A DNA stretch of 64,000 bases, from the NCBI GenBank assembly GCA_963841695.1, contig CAWJDQ010000004.1:620001-684000 (forward strand), read 5' to 3'. This document shows, piece after piece, positions 41,620 to 50,386 of this stretch; position 1 is the stretch's first letter; the number at the start of each line of letters is the position of its first letter. Source of the stretch: RYN-230 sp963841695. Lineage in GTDB: Bacteria; Actinomycetota; Actinomycetes; Streptosporangiales; Streptosporangiaceae. Below the pieces are notes generated by a model. It did not search any database, was not told the DNA's origin, and was given only the letters and a program-made list of their open reading frames with translations. A program made the position numbers and the translations under genes.

Positions 41620-42953
41620 GCGGCCCGCCGGGGGAGTGGCACCGGCTGCACCCGCTGTCCCCCCTGGTCCGGTCCGGGCGCGCCGCCGTCGGCGTGCTGG
41701 CCATCGTCGGCATCTCCGCGTCCGGCCAGTTCGGCCACGACGGATCGCACCTGCTCGACTGGGTGCTGGCCGCGCTCGTGGTGCTGGGGGCCGTGGTCAA
41801 CTGGCTGGTCACCCGCTGGAAGCTGGACGGGGCCACGCTGCGGATCGAGACCGGCCTGCTGCGCCGCGACTCCCGGCAGCTGCCGGTGGCCCGCATCCAG
41901 GCGGTGGACGTGGTGCGCCCGTTCCTGGCGCGCGCCCTGGGCCTGGCCGAGCTGCGGGTCCGGCTGGCCGGGTCCAGCCACGCCGACGGCCGGCTCGCCT
42001 ACCTGCCCGAGCAGGCCGCGCTCGACCTGCGGGCCCGGCTGCTCGCCGCGCATCACGGGCTCGACCCGGCCACCCCGGAACCGGGCGAGCAGATCCTGGC
42101 CAGTGTCCCCAACGGCCGCCTGCTGGGGTCGGTGCTGGCCTCCGGGGCCAGCCTGCTCATCGCGCTGCTGGTGGCGGAGGTCGTGGTGATCCTGGTCTCG
42201 CCCGCCGTGCTCGCCGCCACCGGGAGCACGTTCCTGATCTTCCTGCTCACCCTGGTGCCGATGGTGTGGCGGCGGCTCGCGACCGAGTACGGGTTCACCC
42301 TGGCCCAGTCGCCGGACGGCATCCGGATCCGCCGCGGGCTGCTGGGCACGGTGGCGGAGACCATCCCGCTGCGCCGGGTGCAGGCGGTGCGGATGGTCGA
42401 GCCGGTGCTGTGGCGACCGCTGGGCTGGTGCCGCCTGGAGATCGACGTGGCGGGTTCCCCGGGCCGGGACCACGCCGACGGGTCGGGCCGGATGCGCAAG
42501 ACCCTGCTCCCGGTCGGCCACCGTGAGCCGGCCTGGCAGCTCATGCGGATGGTCATCGGCGCCGACCCGCCACCGCTGTCCCGGCCGCCGCGCCGGGCCC
42601 GCCGGAAGGCGCCGCTGAGCTATCACTTCCTGGCCGCCGGGCATGATGCGGCCACGGCGATGGGGGTCACCGGCCGGCTCCGCAAGGTCACTACCTGGGT
42701 GCCGCTGGAGAAGGTGCAGAGCGTCCGGATGGTTACCGGGCCGGTCCAGCGCGTCCTGTCCCTGGCCAGCGTGCACGTGGACGCGGCGGGCCGGCGGGTC
42801 CGGGCTGAGTTCCGGGACCGGCCCGCGGGGGAGGCGGCCCGGCTGGTCGAGGAACTGGCCGCGCTCTGCCGCAGCGCCCGGCGCCAGGGCAGCGAGAGCA
42901 GCGAGAGCAGCCAGGGCAGCCAGAGCAGCCAGAGCAGCCAGCTCGCCGGCTAG
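41616..42953 (+). CDS. PH-domain (bPH2, YdbT-like) membrane protein
   Basis: 445 residues with three bPH2 domains (about 60-145, 220-300 and 345-425) separated by two pairs of membrane helices. Repeated signature: LRIETGLLRRDSRQLPVARIQAVDVVRPFLARALGLAELRV, then IRIRRGLLGTVAETIPLRRVQAVRMVEPVLWRPLGW, then VPLEKVQSVRMVTGPVQRVL. GTG 41616 overlaps the previous gene. The C-terminus is a short Ser/Gln repeat from 9-bp units. The stop overlaps the convergent ABC gene by 4 bp. Confidence 0.83.
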   Translation: MSGPPGEWHRLHPLSPLVRSGRAAVGVLAIVGISASGQFGHDGSHLLDWVLAALVVLGAVVNWLVTRWKLDGATLRIETGLLRRDSRQLPVARIQAVDVVRPFLARALGLAELRVRLAGSSHADGRLAYLPEQAALDLRARLLAAHHGLDPATPEPGEQILASVPNGRLLGSVLASGASLLIALLVAEVVVILVSPAVLAATGSTFLIFLLTLVPMVWRRLATEYGFTLAQSPDGIRIRRGLLGTVAETIPLRRVQAVRMVEPVLWRPLGWCRLEIDVAGSPGRDHADGSGRMRKTLLPVGHREPAWQLMRMVIGADPPPLSRPPRRARRKAPLSYHFLAAGHDAATAMGVTGRLRKVTTWVPLEKVQSVRMVTGPVQRVLSLASVHVDAAGRRVRAEFRDRPAGEAARLVEELAALCRSARRQGSESSESSQGSQSSQSSQLAG

Positions 42954-44719
42954 GCCACCAGGGCAGCTCCGGTAAACGCTGCCCAGAGCGCGGCGTAGGC
43001 GCCGCCGGCCGCGAGCAGCTCGTCGTGGGTGCCTTGCTCCACGAGGCGGCCGTGGTCCACCACGGCGATCCGGTCGGCCCGGGCAGCGGTGGTCAGCCGG
43101 TGCGCTACCACCAGCGTGGTCCGGCGGGCGGTCAGCCGCTCGGTGGCCGACACGACGGCCGCCTCCGCGGACAGGTCGAGCGCGGCAGTCGCCTCATCGA
43201 GCAGCAGGATGTCCGGATCAACGAGGTAGGCCCGGGCCAGGGCGATCAGCTGGCGCTGGCCCGCGGACAGGTTCCGGCCCCGCTCCGCGACCTCGTGGTA
43301 GAAGCCGTCGGGGAGCTCGGCGATCATGTCCAGTGCGCCGACCGCCCGGGCGGCCGCCTCGACCTGGGCATCGGTGGCCGCCTGGTTGCCGTACGCGATC
43401 GCGTCGCGCACGGTACCCGCGAACAGGTGAGATTCCTGGGGCACGATGCCTAGCCGCCGCCGGTAGCTGCCGAGGTCGTAGTCGCGCACGTCCACGCCGT
43501 CCACCAGCAGCAGGCCGCCGGTCACGTCGTAGAACCGGGCCACGAGCTTCACCAGCGTGGACTTGCCTGCGCCGGTCTGCCCGACCAGGGCCACGGTCTC
43601 GCCCGGGGTCACCGTGAGGTTCACCCCGCAGAGCGCCTCCTGGTCACCGGCCCCGTAGCTGAAGCGCACGTCGCGGAACTCGATCCTGGCCCGGCCCCGG
43701 GCCACCGGCCGCGGCTCGCTGGCCTCCGGCGTGCTGGTCTGGGTGCGCAGCAGCCCGCTGATCCGGCGCAGCCCCACCGCGGCCTGCTGGTAGCCGTCGA
43801 ACACCTGGGACAGCTGCTGCACGGGCGAGAACAGCATGTCGATGTAGAGCAGGTAGGCGACCAGGGCGCCGGCGGTGAGCAGCCCGGCGCGCATCTGCCC
43901 GGCCGCGACCAGCAGCACCAGCGCGGTCGCCGCGGTGGACAGCGACTGCACGAACGGGAAGTACAGCGCGATGTAGCGCTGCGCCCGCAGCCGGGACCGC
44001 CGGTAGGTGGCACTGAGCCTGGTGAACCGGGCCAGGTTGACCTGCTCGCGCCGGTACGCCTGGGAGACCCGCAGGCCGGCCACGTTCTCCTGCAGGTCCG
44101 CGTTCACGGCGGCGACCTTCTCCCGGGCCTCGCCGTAGGCCCGCGCGGACTTGACCCGGAACACCAGCGTGGCCGCCACGACCAGCGGGACCAGGGTCAG
44201 CACGGTCAGCCCCAGCCGCAGGTTGATGATCAGCAACGCGACCATGACGCCGGCGAAGGACAGGACCGAGTTGACCATGGTGATCAACCCGGTCTGCAGG
44301 AACGACGACAGCGCGTCCACGTCGGTCGTCATCCGGGTCATGATCCGGCCGGACATCTCGTGCTCGTAGAAGTCGAGGCCCAGCCGCTGCAGCTGGGCGA
44401 AGATCTTCACCCGCAGCGAGTACAGGACCCGTTCCCCGTTGCGCCCGACGACCACGGTCTGCACCGCGTTGATGACCCAGTCGACCAGGACCACAGCCAG
44501 CGCCACGGCCGAGATCAGCAGCACGGCGCCGGTCACCTTCGTCTCCACGCCGTGATCGATGCCGCCGCGGACCAGCGCCGGCATGGCCAGGCTGGCCAGC
44601 GCGTCGAGGGCGTCCAGCACCAGGCCGATGATGAGGCCCACCGCGAACGGGCGCAGCACCTGCCGCAGCCTGAACCGGGGCGCCGGGGCGCGGGCCCACC
44701 CGACGTCCACGCCCGGCAC
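42950..44719 (-). CDS. ABC exporter half-transporter (MDR type), N-terminus probably frameshifted
   Basis: 589 residues from GTG 44719: six-helix membrane domain (about 20-310; MSGRIMTRMTTDVDALSSF coupling region) and ATPase domain with GQTGAGKSTLVKL, NLSAGQRQLIALARA and ILLLDEATAALD. Just upstream, in the next frame, ATG 44796 (overlapping the preceding stop as ATGA) begins MTSMMAGVPASPELLAKVDALPPAG, the start expected for this family. One missing G in the run 44722-44724 would join the two. GTG 44719 itself has no ribosome site. Forms a heterodimer with the preceding transporter; exports an unknown drug or lipid under MarR control. Confidence 0.88.
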   Translation of the reverse strand: MPGVDVGWARAPAPRFRLRQVLRPFAVGLIIGLVLDALDALASLAMPALVRGGIDHGVETKVTGAVLLISAVALAVVLVDWVINAVQTVVVGRNGERVLYSLRVKIFAQLQRLGLDFYEHEMSGRIMTRMTTDVDALSSFLQTGLITMVNSVLSFAGVMVALLIINLRLGLTVLTLVPLVVAATLVFRVKSARAYGEAREKVAAVNADLQENVAGLRVSQAYRREQVNLARFTRLSATYRRSRLRAQRYIALYFPFVQSLSTAATALVLLVAAGQMRAGLLTAGALVAYLLYIDMLFSPVQQLSQVFDGYQQAAVGLRRISGLLRTQTSTPEASEPRPVARGRARIEFRDVRFSYGAGDQEALCGVNLTVTPGETVALVGQTGAGKSTLVKLVARFYDVTGGLLLVDGVDVRDYDLGSYRRRLGIVPQESHLFAGTVRDAIAYGNQAATDAQVEAAARAVGALDMIAELPDGFYHEVAERGRNLSAGQRQLIALARAYLVDPDILLLDEATAALDLSAEAAVVSATERLTARRTTLVVAHRLTTAARADRIAVVDHGRLVEQGTHDELLAAGGAYAALWAAFTGAALVA

Positions 44720-44792
44720 ATCCCGGCCGGCGGCAGCGCGTCCACCTTGGCCAGCAGCTCCGGTGACGCGGGGACGCCCGCCATCATGCTGG

Positions 44793-46883
44793 TCATCCCG
44801 GCGCCACCACCGCCCCGGCCGCCAGCACGGCCGCCGCGGACCCCGACCCGGCCGGCGGCCGGACCGCGCCGGGCAGCGCGGCCAGGCCCGCCAGCTGGGC
44901 AGGAAGGGCCCCGCCCAGGCCGTCGGCTGGCCGGTCCGCTCCAGCGGCCCGCCCGGCGGCCGCCGCCCGGGGCCAGAGCCGCGGCGTCATGGCGTCACCG
45001 GCGGCCGCGGCGGCCGGCTCGCGCGGGGAGTCGGCCAGCTCGGGCTGGCCAGCCTGGCGGTAGGCGCGATCGAGCGCGGCGTCGGTGCCCTCGGCGTCGT
45101 CATCGGGCCCGGTGATCAGGTCACGGTACAGCGGGCAGCGCACTTCCAGTTCGGCGTGTGTGCCCGTGTCCACCACGCGCCCCTCGTCGAGCACGGCGAT
45201 CCGGTCGGCGAGCTGGAGCGTGGACCGCCGGTGCGCGATGAGCAGCGTGGTCCGGCCGGCCATGATCTGCTTGAGCCGGCTGTGGATCTCCGCTTCGATC
45301 CGCGCGTCGACCGCCGAGGTTGCGTCGTCGAGGATCAGGATGCGGGGATCGGTCAGCAGGGCACGGGCCAGGGCGACCCGCTGGCGCTGCCCGCCGGACA
45401 GGGTCAGGCCCTGCTCCCCGACCACGGTCTCGTAGCCCTGCGGCAGCCCGGAGATGAACTCGTCCGCCTCGGCGGCCTGGGCCGCGGCCACGACCTCGCC
45501 CAGGCTGGCGTCGGGACGCCCGTAGGCAATGTTGGCCCGGACCGTGTCGGAGAACAGGAACGAGTCTTCGCCCACCAGCCCGATCGCGGCCCGCAGCGAG
45601 TCCAGGGTGAGGTCGCGGACGTCCTGCCCGCCGACCCGCAGAGTTCCGCCGGTCACGTCGTAGAAGCGGGGAAGCAGCTGCGCGATGGTGGATTTCCCGG
45701 ACCCGGAGGCGCCGACCAGGGCGACGGTCTCACCCGCCGCGACGTGCAGGGACAGCCCGCGCAGCACGGGCTGCCCGGGCAGGTAGCCGAAGCTCGTGTC
45801 GTCGAGGTCCACGTCGGCGGGCCCGGATCCCAGCGGCCGCGCGCCGTCGCGATCGGTGACGCCGGGCTCGGTGTCGATGACCTCGAATACCCGGATGACG
45901 CTGGCCCGCGCCTCCTGGCCGGTGGTCACCAGCGCGGCCAGCGCCCGGACCGGGCCGACCAGCTGGATCAGGTAGGACGAGAACGCCACGAAGGTGCCCA
46001 GCGTGATGGAGCCGCGGATGGCCAGCCAGCCGCCCAGCGCGAGCACGCCGACCTGGCCCAACGCGGGCACCGCCTGCAGCGCCGGGTTGTACCGGGCCAT
46101 CAGCCGCACCGCGCGGACCCGGGAGGCGTAGAGCAGGCGGCTGGCTCCCTCCAGCCGGCCGATCTCCTGGTCTTCCTGGCCGAAGCCCTTGACCACCCGG
46201 ACGCCGGTCACCGCGCCGTCGACCACCCCGGCCACGGCCGCCGCTTCCTGCTGCGCATCCCAGCTGGCCGGGAACAACTTGCGGCGCGAGGCCACCGAGA
46301 TCAGCCACAGGGCGGGGCCGACGGCCAGCGCGATCACGGTCAGCAGCGGGGACAGGAACAGCATGATGACCAGCGAGGCGACGAACAGCACCGCGTTGCC
46401 GAGCAGCATCGGGATCATGCTGAGCAGGGCCTGGACCATGGACAGGTCAGAGATGGAGCGGCTGACGATCTGGCCGGTGTGCAACTGGTCCTGGCGCCGG
46501 CCGTCCAGCCGGGACAGCGCCCCGAGCATCTCGGTCCGCAGGTCGTGCTGGACATCCAGGGAGACCTGGCCGCCCCGGTAGCGGCGCAGGTAGAGGCCGC
46601 CGAAGTTGGCCAGCGCGGCGGCGAAGAGCAGGACCGCGAGCGGCCAGACCGCCGGATGCCCCGGGCCGACCAGGTCATCCACGATCTGCCGCTGGATCAG
46701 CGGGATGACCGCCGCGACCGCGGTCACCACCAGCGTGCCGCCCAGGGCGAGCAGCACGTGGCCCGGGTAGCGCCAGCAGTACCTCGCGAGCCGCCGCAGC
46801 CAGCCCTGGCCCGTGCCGTCGTCGGTCTCCCGGCCGGCCCCGCGCGCCTTACCCCTCAACTTCCTGCGGGGCAGCAGGTGCAT
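44793..46883 (-). CDS. ABC exporter half-transporter (MDR type)
   Basis: 696 residues: basic N-terminus, six membrane helices (about 45-340) and ATPase domain (about 375-610) with GASGSGKSTIAQL, LSGGQRQRVALARAL and ILILDDATSAVD. The Asp in place of the catalytic Glu after Walker B marks it as the degenerate half of a heterodimer; the partner has Glu. A long Ala/Pro-rich C-terminal tail (about 90 residues) is unusual. ATG 46883 lies inside the MarR gene (35-bp overlap), so the order marR-abcA-abcB is one operon. Confidence 0.9.
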   Translation of the reverse strand: MHLLPRRKLRGKARGAGRETDDGTGQGWLRRLARYCWRYPGHVLLALGGTLVVTAVAAVIPLIQRQIVDDLVGPGHPAVWPLAVLLFAAALANFGGLYLRRYRGGQVSLDVQHDLRTEMLGALSRLDGRRQDQLHTGQIVSRSISDLSMVQALLSMIPMLLGNAVLFVASLVIMLFLSPLLTVIALAVGPALWLISVASRRKLFPASWDAQQEAAAVAGVVDGAVTGVRVVKGFGQEDQEIGRLEGASRLLYASRVRAVRLMARYNPALQAVPALGQVGVLALGGWLAIRGSITLGTFVAFSSYLIQLVGPVRALAALVTTGQEARASVIRVFEVIDTEPGVTDRDGARPLGSGPADVDLDDTSFGYLPGQPVLRGLSLHVAAGETVALVGASGSGKSTIAQLLPRFYDVTGGTLRVGGQDVRDLTLDSLRAAIGLVGEDSFLFSDTVRANIAYGRPDASLGEVVAAAQAAEADEFISGLPQGYETVVGEQGLTLSGGQRQRVALARALLTDPRILILDDATSAVDARIEAEIHSRLKQIMAGRTTLLIAHRRSTLQLADRIAVLDEGRVVDTGTHAELEVRCPLYRDLITGPDDDAEGTDAALDRAYRQAGQPELADSPREPAAAAAGDAMTPRLWPRAAAAGRAAGADRPADGLGGALPAQLAGLAALPGAVRPPAGSGSAAAVLAAGAVVAPG

Positions 46884-47409
46884 GGTGGTGTGCCGTTCGG
46901 TGTTCGTGGGCCCGTTCCTTTCCGTCCCCGTCGCGTCCGTCCCCGTCCCCGTCGCCGTGCGGGGCGAGGCCCTGCCTTGCCCGCCTCGCCTCAGTCATCG
47001 CCGAGCCGAGCAGCTCGAGCGCGTCCAGCACCGCTTCCCGGTCACCGGTGGCGTCCAGCAGCGGGCCGAGCCAGGCCGAGTACGCCGCGTCGGCCCGGTC
47101 CAGGGCCGCCCGGCCGGCCGGGGTCAGCGAGAGCCGCACGACTCTCCGGTCGCCCGGTTCGGCGGCGCGGCTGGCGTAGCCGGCGGCGACCAGGCCGTCC
47201 GCGGTCGCGGTGAGGGTCGGCTTCGCGACCGCCAGCCGCTGCGCCAGCCGGGTGGAGCGCTCGCCGCCGGCGCTGGCCATCTTCATGATCCGGTACTGGG
47301 ATGGGGTCAGCCCCGTGTCCACGCACTCCAGGCCGCGGAACAGCCGGAGCACGACCATGACGGCCTGGGACATGTCGCCCCCGCCGGGCATATTGTGCGC
47401 CTCGCTCAC
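46849..47409 (-). CDS. MarR-family regulator of the ABC exporter
   Basis: 186 residues with a winged HTH (about 30-130; LTPSQYRIMKMASAGGERSTRLAQRLAVAKPTLTATADGLVAAGYASRAAEPGDRRVVRLSLT). The C-terminus is an unusual Asp-Gly/His-rich tail (GDGDGDGRDGDG, AHEHRTAHHH). GTG 47409 is taken as the start because TAGACT (minus strand, 47418-47423) ends 8 nt upstream, consistent with a leaderless message; ATG 47391 and 47373 are alternatives. Two palindromes at 47411-47448 cover this promoter, so it is autoregulated and controls the exporter genes downstream. Confidence 0.85.
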   Translation of the reverse strand: MSEAHNMPGGGDMSQAVMVVLRLFRGLECVDTGLTPSQYRIMKMASAGGERSTRLAQRLAVAKPTLTATADGLVAAGYASRAAEPGDRRVVRLSLTPAGRAALDRADAAYSAWLGPLLDATGDREAVLDALELLGSAMTEARRARQGLAPHGDGDGDGRDGDGKERAHEHRTAHHHAPAAPQEVEG

Positions 47410-47410
47410 A

Positions 47411-47425
47411 GTTAGGCAGTCTAAC
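47411..47425. promoter_or_regulatory. MarR operator, site 1
   Basis: GTTAG-GCAGT-CTAAC: perfect five-base arms, five-base centre. It covers the -10 box and start point of marR. Confidence 0.65.
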
Positions 47426-47433
47426 GAATTTCA

Positions 47434-47448
47434 GTTAGCTGGGCTAAC
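47434..47448. promoter_or_regulatory. MarR operator, site 2
   Basis: GTTAG-CTGGG-CTAAC, same arms as site 1 and 23 bp away (about two helical turns). It covers the -35 region of marR. Confidence 0.65.
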
Positions 47449-47561
47449 CATGAGCCGGGCGCGTCGATTCCCGTGAAGGCCAGGCCGTGATCGTGTGATA
47501 CTCAGCGTGATCAGCAGCACACTGATGGCGAGCAGTCCCGGACCTCGAGAGGCGGCCTCAG

Positions 47562-48695
47562 GTGAAGGCGATGGCGTGGGCGATAGCGATAGCCGCGGCC
47601 GCCGTGACGGCCGTGGCCGGGTCGGCGCCCACCGCCGCGGCGCGGCATTTAGCCGATCCGCCCGCGCTGGCCATCCGGCATTTGACGGACACGCAGCTGG
47701 CCGGCCAGCGGGTCATCTTTAGCTATTCCGGCCTGACCCCGCCGCCGTCCCTGCTGCAGGCGATCCGCCGGGGCGAGGCGGCCGGGGTCATCTTCTTCGC
47801 CGGGAACATCTCCAGTCCCGCTCAGCTGGCCGCGGTGGCCCAGGAACTCCAGCAGGCCGCCGCGGACCGCCGCGACCCGGTGCGCGCGCCGTTGCTGCTG
47901 ATGACCGACCAGGAAGGCGGGGCCGTGCGCCGGCTCCCGGGGCCGCCGGACCTCTCGGAGAAGCAGATCGGCCAGGCGGCCGACCCGGCGGCCCAGGCCC
48001 GCCTGGCAGGCGCGGGTGCCGCAGCCACCCTGCTCTCGGCCGGGCTGAACGTGAACCTGGCCCCCGTGCTGGACGTCTACCGCACGGCCGGCGACTTTAT
48101 CGACCAGTACGGCCGGTCCTACAGCCGCGATCCAGGGCAGGTGGCCAGGCTCGGCGCGGACTTCATCCGCGCCCAGCAGGCCTGGGGTGTGGCGGCGGCC
48201 GCCAAGCACTTTCCCGGCCTCGGCGCGGCCGCCCGCGACCAGGACACCGACGTGGAGCCGGTGACGCTGAACGTCCCCGCGGCCACCCTGCGGACGGTGG
48301 ACGAGCGGCCCTACCGGGCGGCGATCGCGGCCGGGGTCGGCCTGGTCATGGTGTCCTGGGCGGTGTACCCGGCCCTCGACCCGTACCACCCGGCCGGGCT
48401 GTCACCCGTGGTGGTCCAGGGCGAGCTGCGCCGCCGGCTGGGTTTCCAGGGGGTGACCATCACCGACGCGCTGGAGGCGGGCGCGCTGCGCGCCTACGGC
48501 ACGATCGCGCACCGGGCCCAGCTGGCCGCGCTGGCCGGGATGGACCTGCTGCTCTGCGCCGGGCACAGCGTCGGCGAGGGCCAGCGGGCCACGGCCGGGC
48601 TGGCGCGTGCCTACTCCGACGGCCTGCTCACCCGGGCATCCGGTGCGGCCGCGGTGGCGCGGATCGCGTCGCTGCGGGCCCGCCTGCCTGGCTAG
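47562..48695 (+). CDS. Secreted GH3-family glycosidase (beta-N-acetylhexosaminidase-like)
   Basis: 377 residues. Begins at GTG 47562 with a hydrophobic signal sequence (AMAWAIAIAAAAVTAVAG, cut after about residue 30). Family motifs: DQEGGAVRRL, SAGLNVNLAPVLDV, AKHFPGLG and the nucleophile Asp in GVTITDALEAGAL. Resembles NagZ-type enzymes that release N-acetylglucosamine from muropeptides, but the usual KHFPGHG His is here Leu (KHFPGLG), which may alter the catalytic His-Asp dyad. The export signal suggests action outside the membrane. Confidence 0.87.
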   Translation: MKAMAWAIAIAAAAVTAVAGSAPTAAARHLADPPALAIRHLTDTQLAGQRVIFSYSGLTPPPSLLQAIRRGEAAGVIFFAGNISSPAQLAAVAQELQQAAADRRDPVRAPLLLMTDQEGGAVRRLPGPPDLSEKQIGQAADPAAQARLAGAGAAATLLSAGLNVNLAPVLDVYRTAGDFIDQYGRSYSRDPGQVARLGADFIRAQQAWGVAAAAKHFPGLGAAARDQDTDVEPVTLNVPAATLRTVDERPYRAAIAAGVGLVMVSWAVYPALDPYHPAGLSPVVVQGELRRRLGFQGVTITDALEAGALRAYGTIAHRAQLAALAGMDLLLCAGHSVGEGQRATAGLARAYSDGLLTRASGAAAVARIASLRARLPG

Positions 48696-48724
48696 CCCAG
48701 CCGGCCTGCCTGGCTAGCCCAGCC
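48682..48724. repeat. 21-bp direct repeat across the GH3 stop codon
   Basis: GCCTGCCTGGCTAGCCCAGCC at 48682-48702 and 48704-48724, a one-step duplication that contains the TAG stop and the palindrome GGCTAGCC. Confidence 0.7.
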
Positions 48725-48730
48725 CGCCTG

Positions 48731-49423
48731 CTAGCTGCGGTAGTCCCGTTCCCGGAGGCCGTACCCGGCGGCGACACCGATCACCACGACGACGAACATC
48801 AGGAACGTGAGCACGTGCACGCTGGTGCACCACAGGCAGATCGCGTTCAGCGTGAACAGCTCGGTGTAGACCAGGTACAGCACGAACCCGATGCCCACGA
48901 TGACCGACGCCAGCCGGATCCAGGTCAGCGCGGGGAACTTCAGCCGCCAGGCCCACGGGGAGGTGGCGGCGGTCATGAACACGAAGAAGGCCAGCCCCAG
49001 CACGGCCACCGGGAACACGCCGAACACCATGGACTCCGGGCTGCTGGTGACCAGCGCGCAGTTGACCAGCCCCTTGTCCGAGCACACCAGCGGGACCGAC
49101 GAGTCATAGTGCGTGATGGTCAGGTAGGTCGAGACGCCCAGGCCGGCGATGGCCAGCGCCCAGGTGACCAGCTGGAACCAGAGCGGCGGGATCTTGATCG
49201 CCGGCTCGGCCGGCCGGGCCGCGGCGGCCGTCCGCTCGCGCCCGCGCTGGGCCTGGGCCGGGCCCTGGGTTTTGCCGGACTGGGGTTTCCCGGGCGGCGC
49301 GGTCCCCGGCCGGGTGCCTCCCCGGCGGGCCTGCGCCGTGACCGGCTGGGGCTCGGGCCGGCCGCCCCGGGTCCCCTTGTTCTTCCGCGCGCCCGCGCCC
49401 GCGGCCTGCCTGGGCGCGGCCAT
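48731..49423 (-). CDS. Vitamin K epoxide reductase (VKOR) family membrane protein
   Basis: 230 residues with a basic, Gly/Pro-rich cytoplasmic leader (about 75 residues) and four to five membrane helices. Redox cysteines: the pair VCSDKGLVNC in the first loop and the active CLWC before the last helix. In actinomycetes VKOR re-oxidises a DsbA-like partner to make disulfides in exported proteins. Its start overlaps the stop of the gene for such a thioredoxin-like protein (ATGA), so the two form a functional pair. Confidence 0.9.
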   Translation of the reverse strand: MAAPRQAAGAGARKNKGTRGGRPEPQPVTAQARRGGTRPGTAPPGKPQSGKTQGPAQAQRGRERTAAAARPAEPAIKIPPLWFQLVTWALAIAGLGVSTYLTITHYDSSVPLVCSDKGLVNCALVTSSPESMVFGVFPVAVLGLAFFVFMTAATSPWAWRLKFPALTWIRLASVIVGIGFVLYLVYTELFTLNAICLWCTSVHVLTFLMFVVVVIGVAAGYGLRERDYRS

Positions 49424-50328
49424 CAGAGCTGGCCCTGCAGGGACTTGATCGGGGCGGACGTGCAGACATTCGACGGCTGGTTATTCGTGATCTTGCAGAT
49501 TGCCGCGGTGATCATGTTGGCCGAGCCGTCCGCGCCCTTGGCGATCGCGCTGGACGGATCCTTCAGCTGGGCGGCCACCTGAGCCCAGGTCTGGCCGGAC
49601 AGAACCTGCGGGTTGTACTGCGCCCCGTGCACGAAGTACTTGCCGCCGAAGTCGATGAACGGGATGGCCCCGGTGTCGCTCGCGGCCACGTACGGCGGGC
49701 TGTCGTATCTGGTGAGCAGGGTGTTCTGGGCGGCCGTGGGCTTCTGCAGCGTCGCCTCCTTCACGGTCTCCGTCTCGACCGGGGTGAAGGTCAGGTACTT
49801 GCTGGTGTAGGTGGACTTGTAGAAGGTCAGCGTGGGCGTGCTGGGGTACACGTCGCTGCTGGAGGAGTGAATGCCGTGCAGGCCGGTGAACGTGCCGAAC
49901 CGGCTGAGCGCCACGGCCAGGGCCCACCGCTCGGTGGCGCAGTACGGGCAGTACTCCGCGCCGATGTACAGGACCTCGGGCTTGCCGCCGGAGGTCAGCG
50001 ACTTGGCCGAGGACACCAGCGTCACGCTCTTGGCGTCGGCGGTGCCGGTGCCGACCGACGCGAGGGTGGAGGGCGGCACGGTGGTGATGTCCTTGACCAC
50101 GCTGGCCGGGAGCGCGGTGCCGGTGGGCGAGGCGGAGCCGCCCGACGCGGACGTGCCGTTGCCGGTGGTCTTGAAGATGAGGAAAGCCACCACGATCACC
50201 ACGACACCGAGGATGCTGCCTCCGGCGATGAAGATGCGGTTACGCCGCTCCCGGCGGCGTTCCGCCGCCCGCTGCGCCGCTATCCTCTCGCGGGCGTTCT
50301 CCCGCTTGACTCTGGTCGCCTTGCCCAT
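49423..50328 (-). CDS. DUF929/thioredoxin-like membrane-anchored oxidoreductase
   Basis: 301 residues. ATG 50328 is chosen because AGGACGG precedes it. A basic N-terminus (KATRVKRENARERIAAQRAAERRRERRNR) is followed by one membrane helix (about 31-52) and an extracytoplasmic domain with a CPYC active site (IGAEYCPYCATERWAL) and AIPFIDFGGKY, which has the cis-Pro feature of thioredoxin folds. Probably the disulfide donor partner of the adjoining VKOR. The LuxR gene ends 58 bp upstream. Confidence 0.86.
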   Translation of the reverse strand: MGKATRVKRENARERIAAQRAAERRRERRNRIFIAGGSILGVVVIVVAFLIFKTTGNGTSASGGSASPTGTALPASVVKDITTVPPSTLASVGTGTADAKSVTLVSSAKSLTSGGKPEVLYIGAEYCPYCATERWALAVALSRFGTFTGLHGIHSSSSDVYPSTPTLTFYKSTYTSKYLTFTPVETETVKEATLQKPTAAQNTLLTRYDSPPYVAASDTGAIPFIDFGGKYFVHGAQYNPQVLSGQTWAQVAAQLKDPSSAIAKGADGSANMITAAICKITNNQPSNVCTSAPIKSLQGQL

Positions 50329-50386
50329 TACCCGTCCTATGAATGGTGCCCAATGGTGGCCCGGCCAGGGTCCATCGTAGGCGCCA

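Noticed and set aside
44559..47213. Very long plus-strand open frame opposite the ABC transporters
   Set aside because: Low-complexity composition and full overlap with two clear ABC genes on the other strand; open only because of third-position GC bias.
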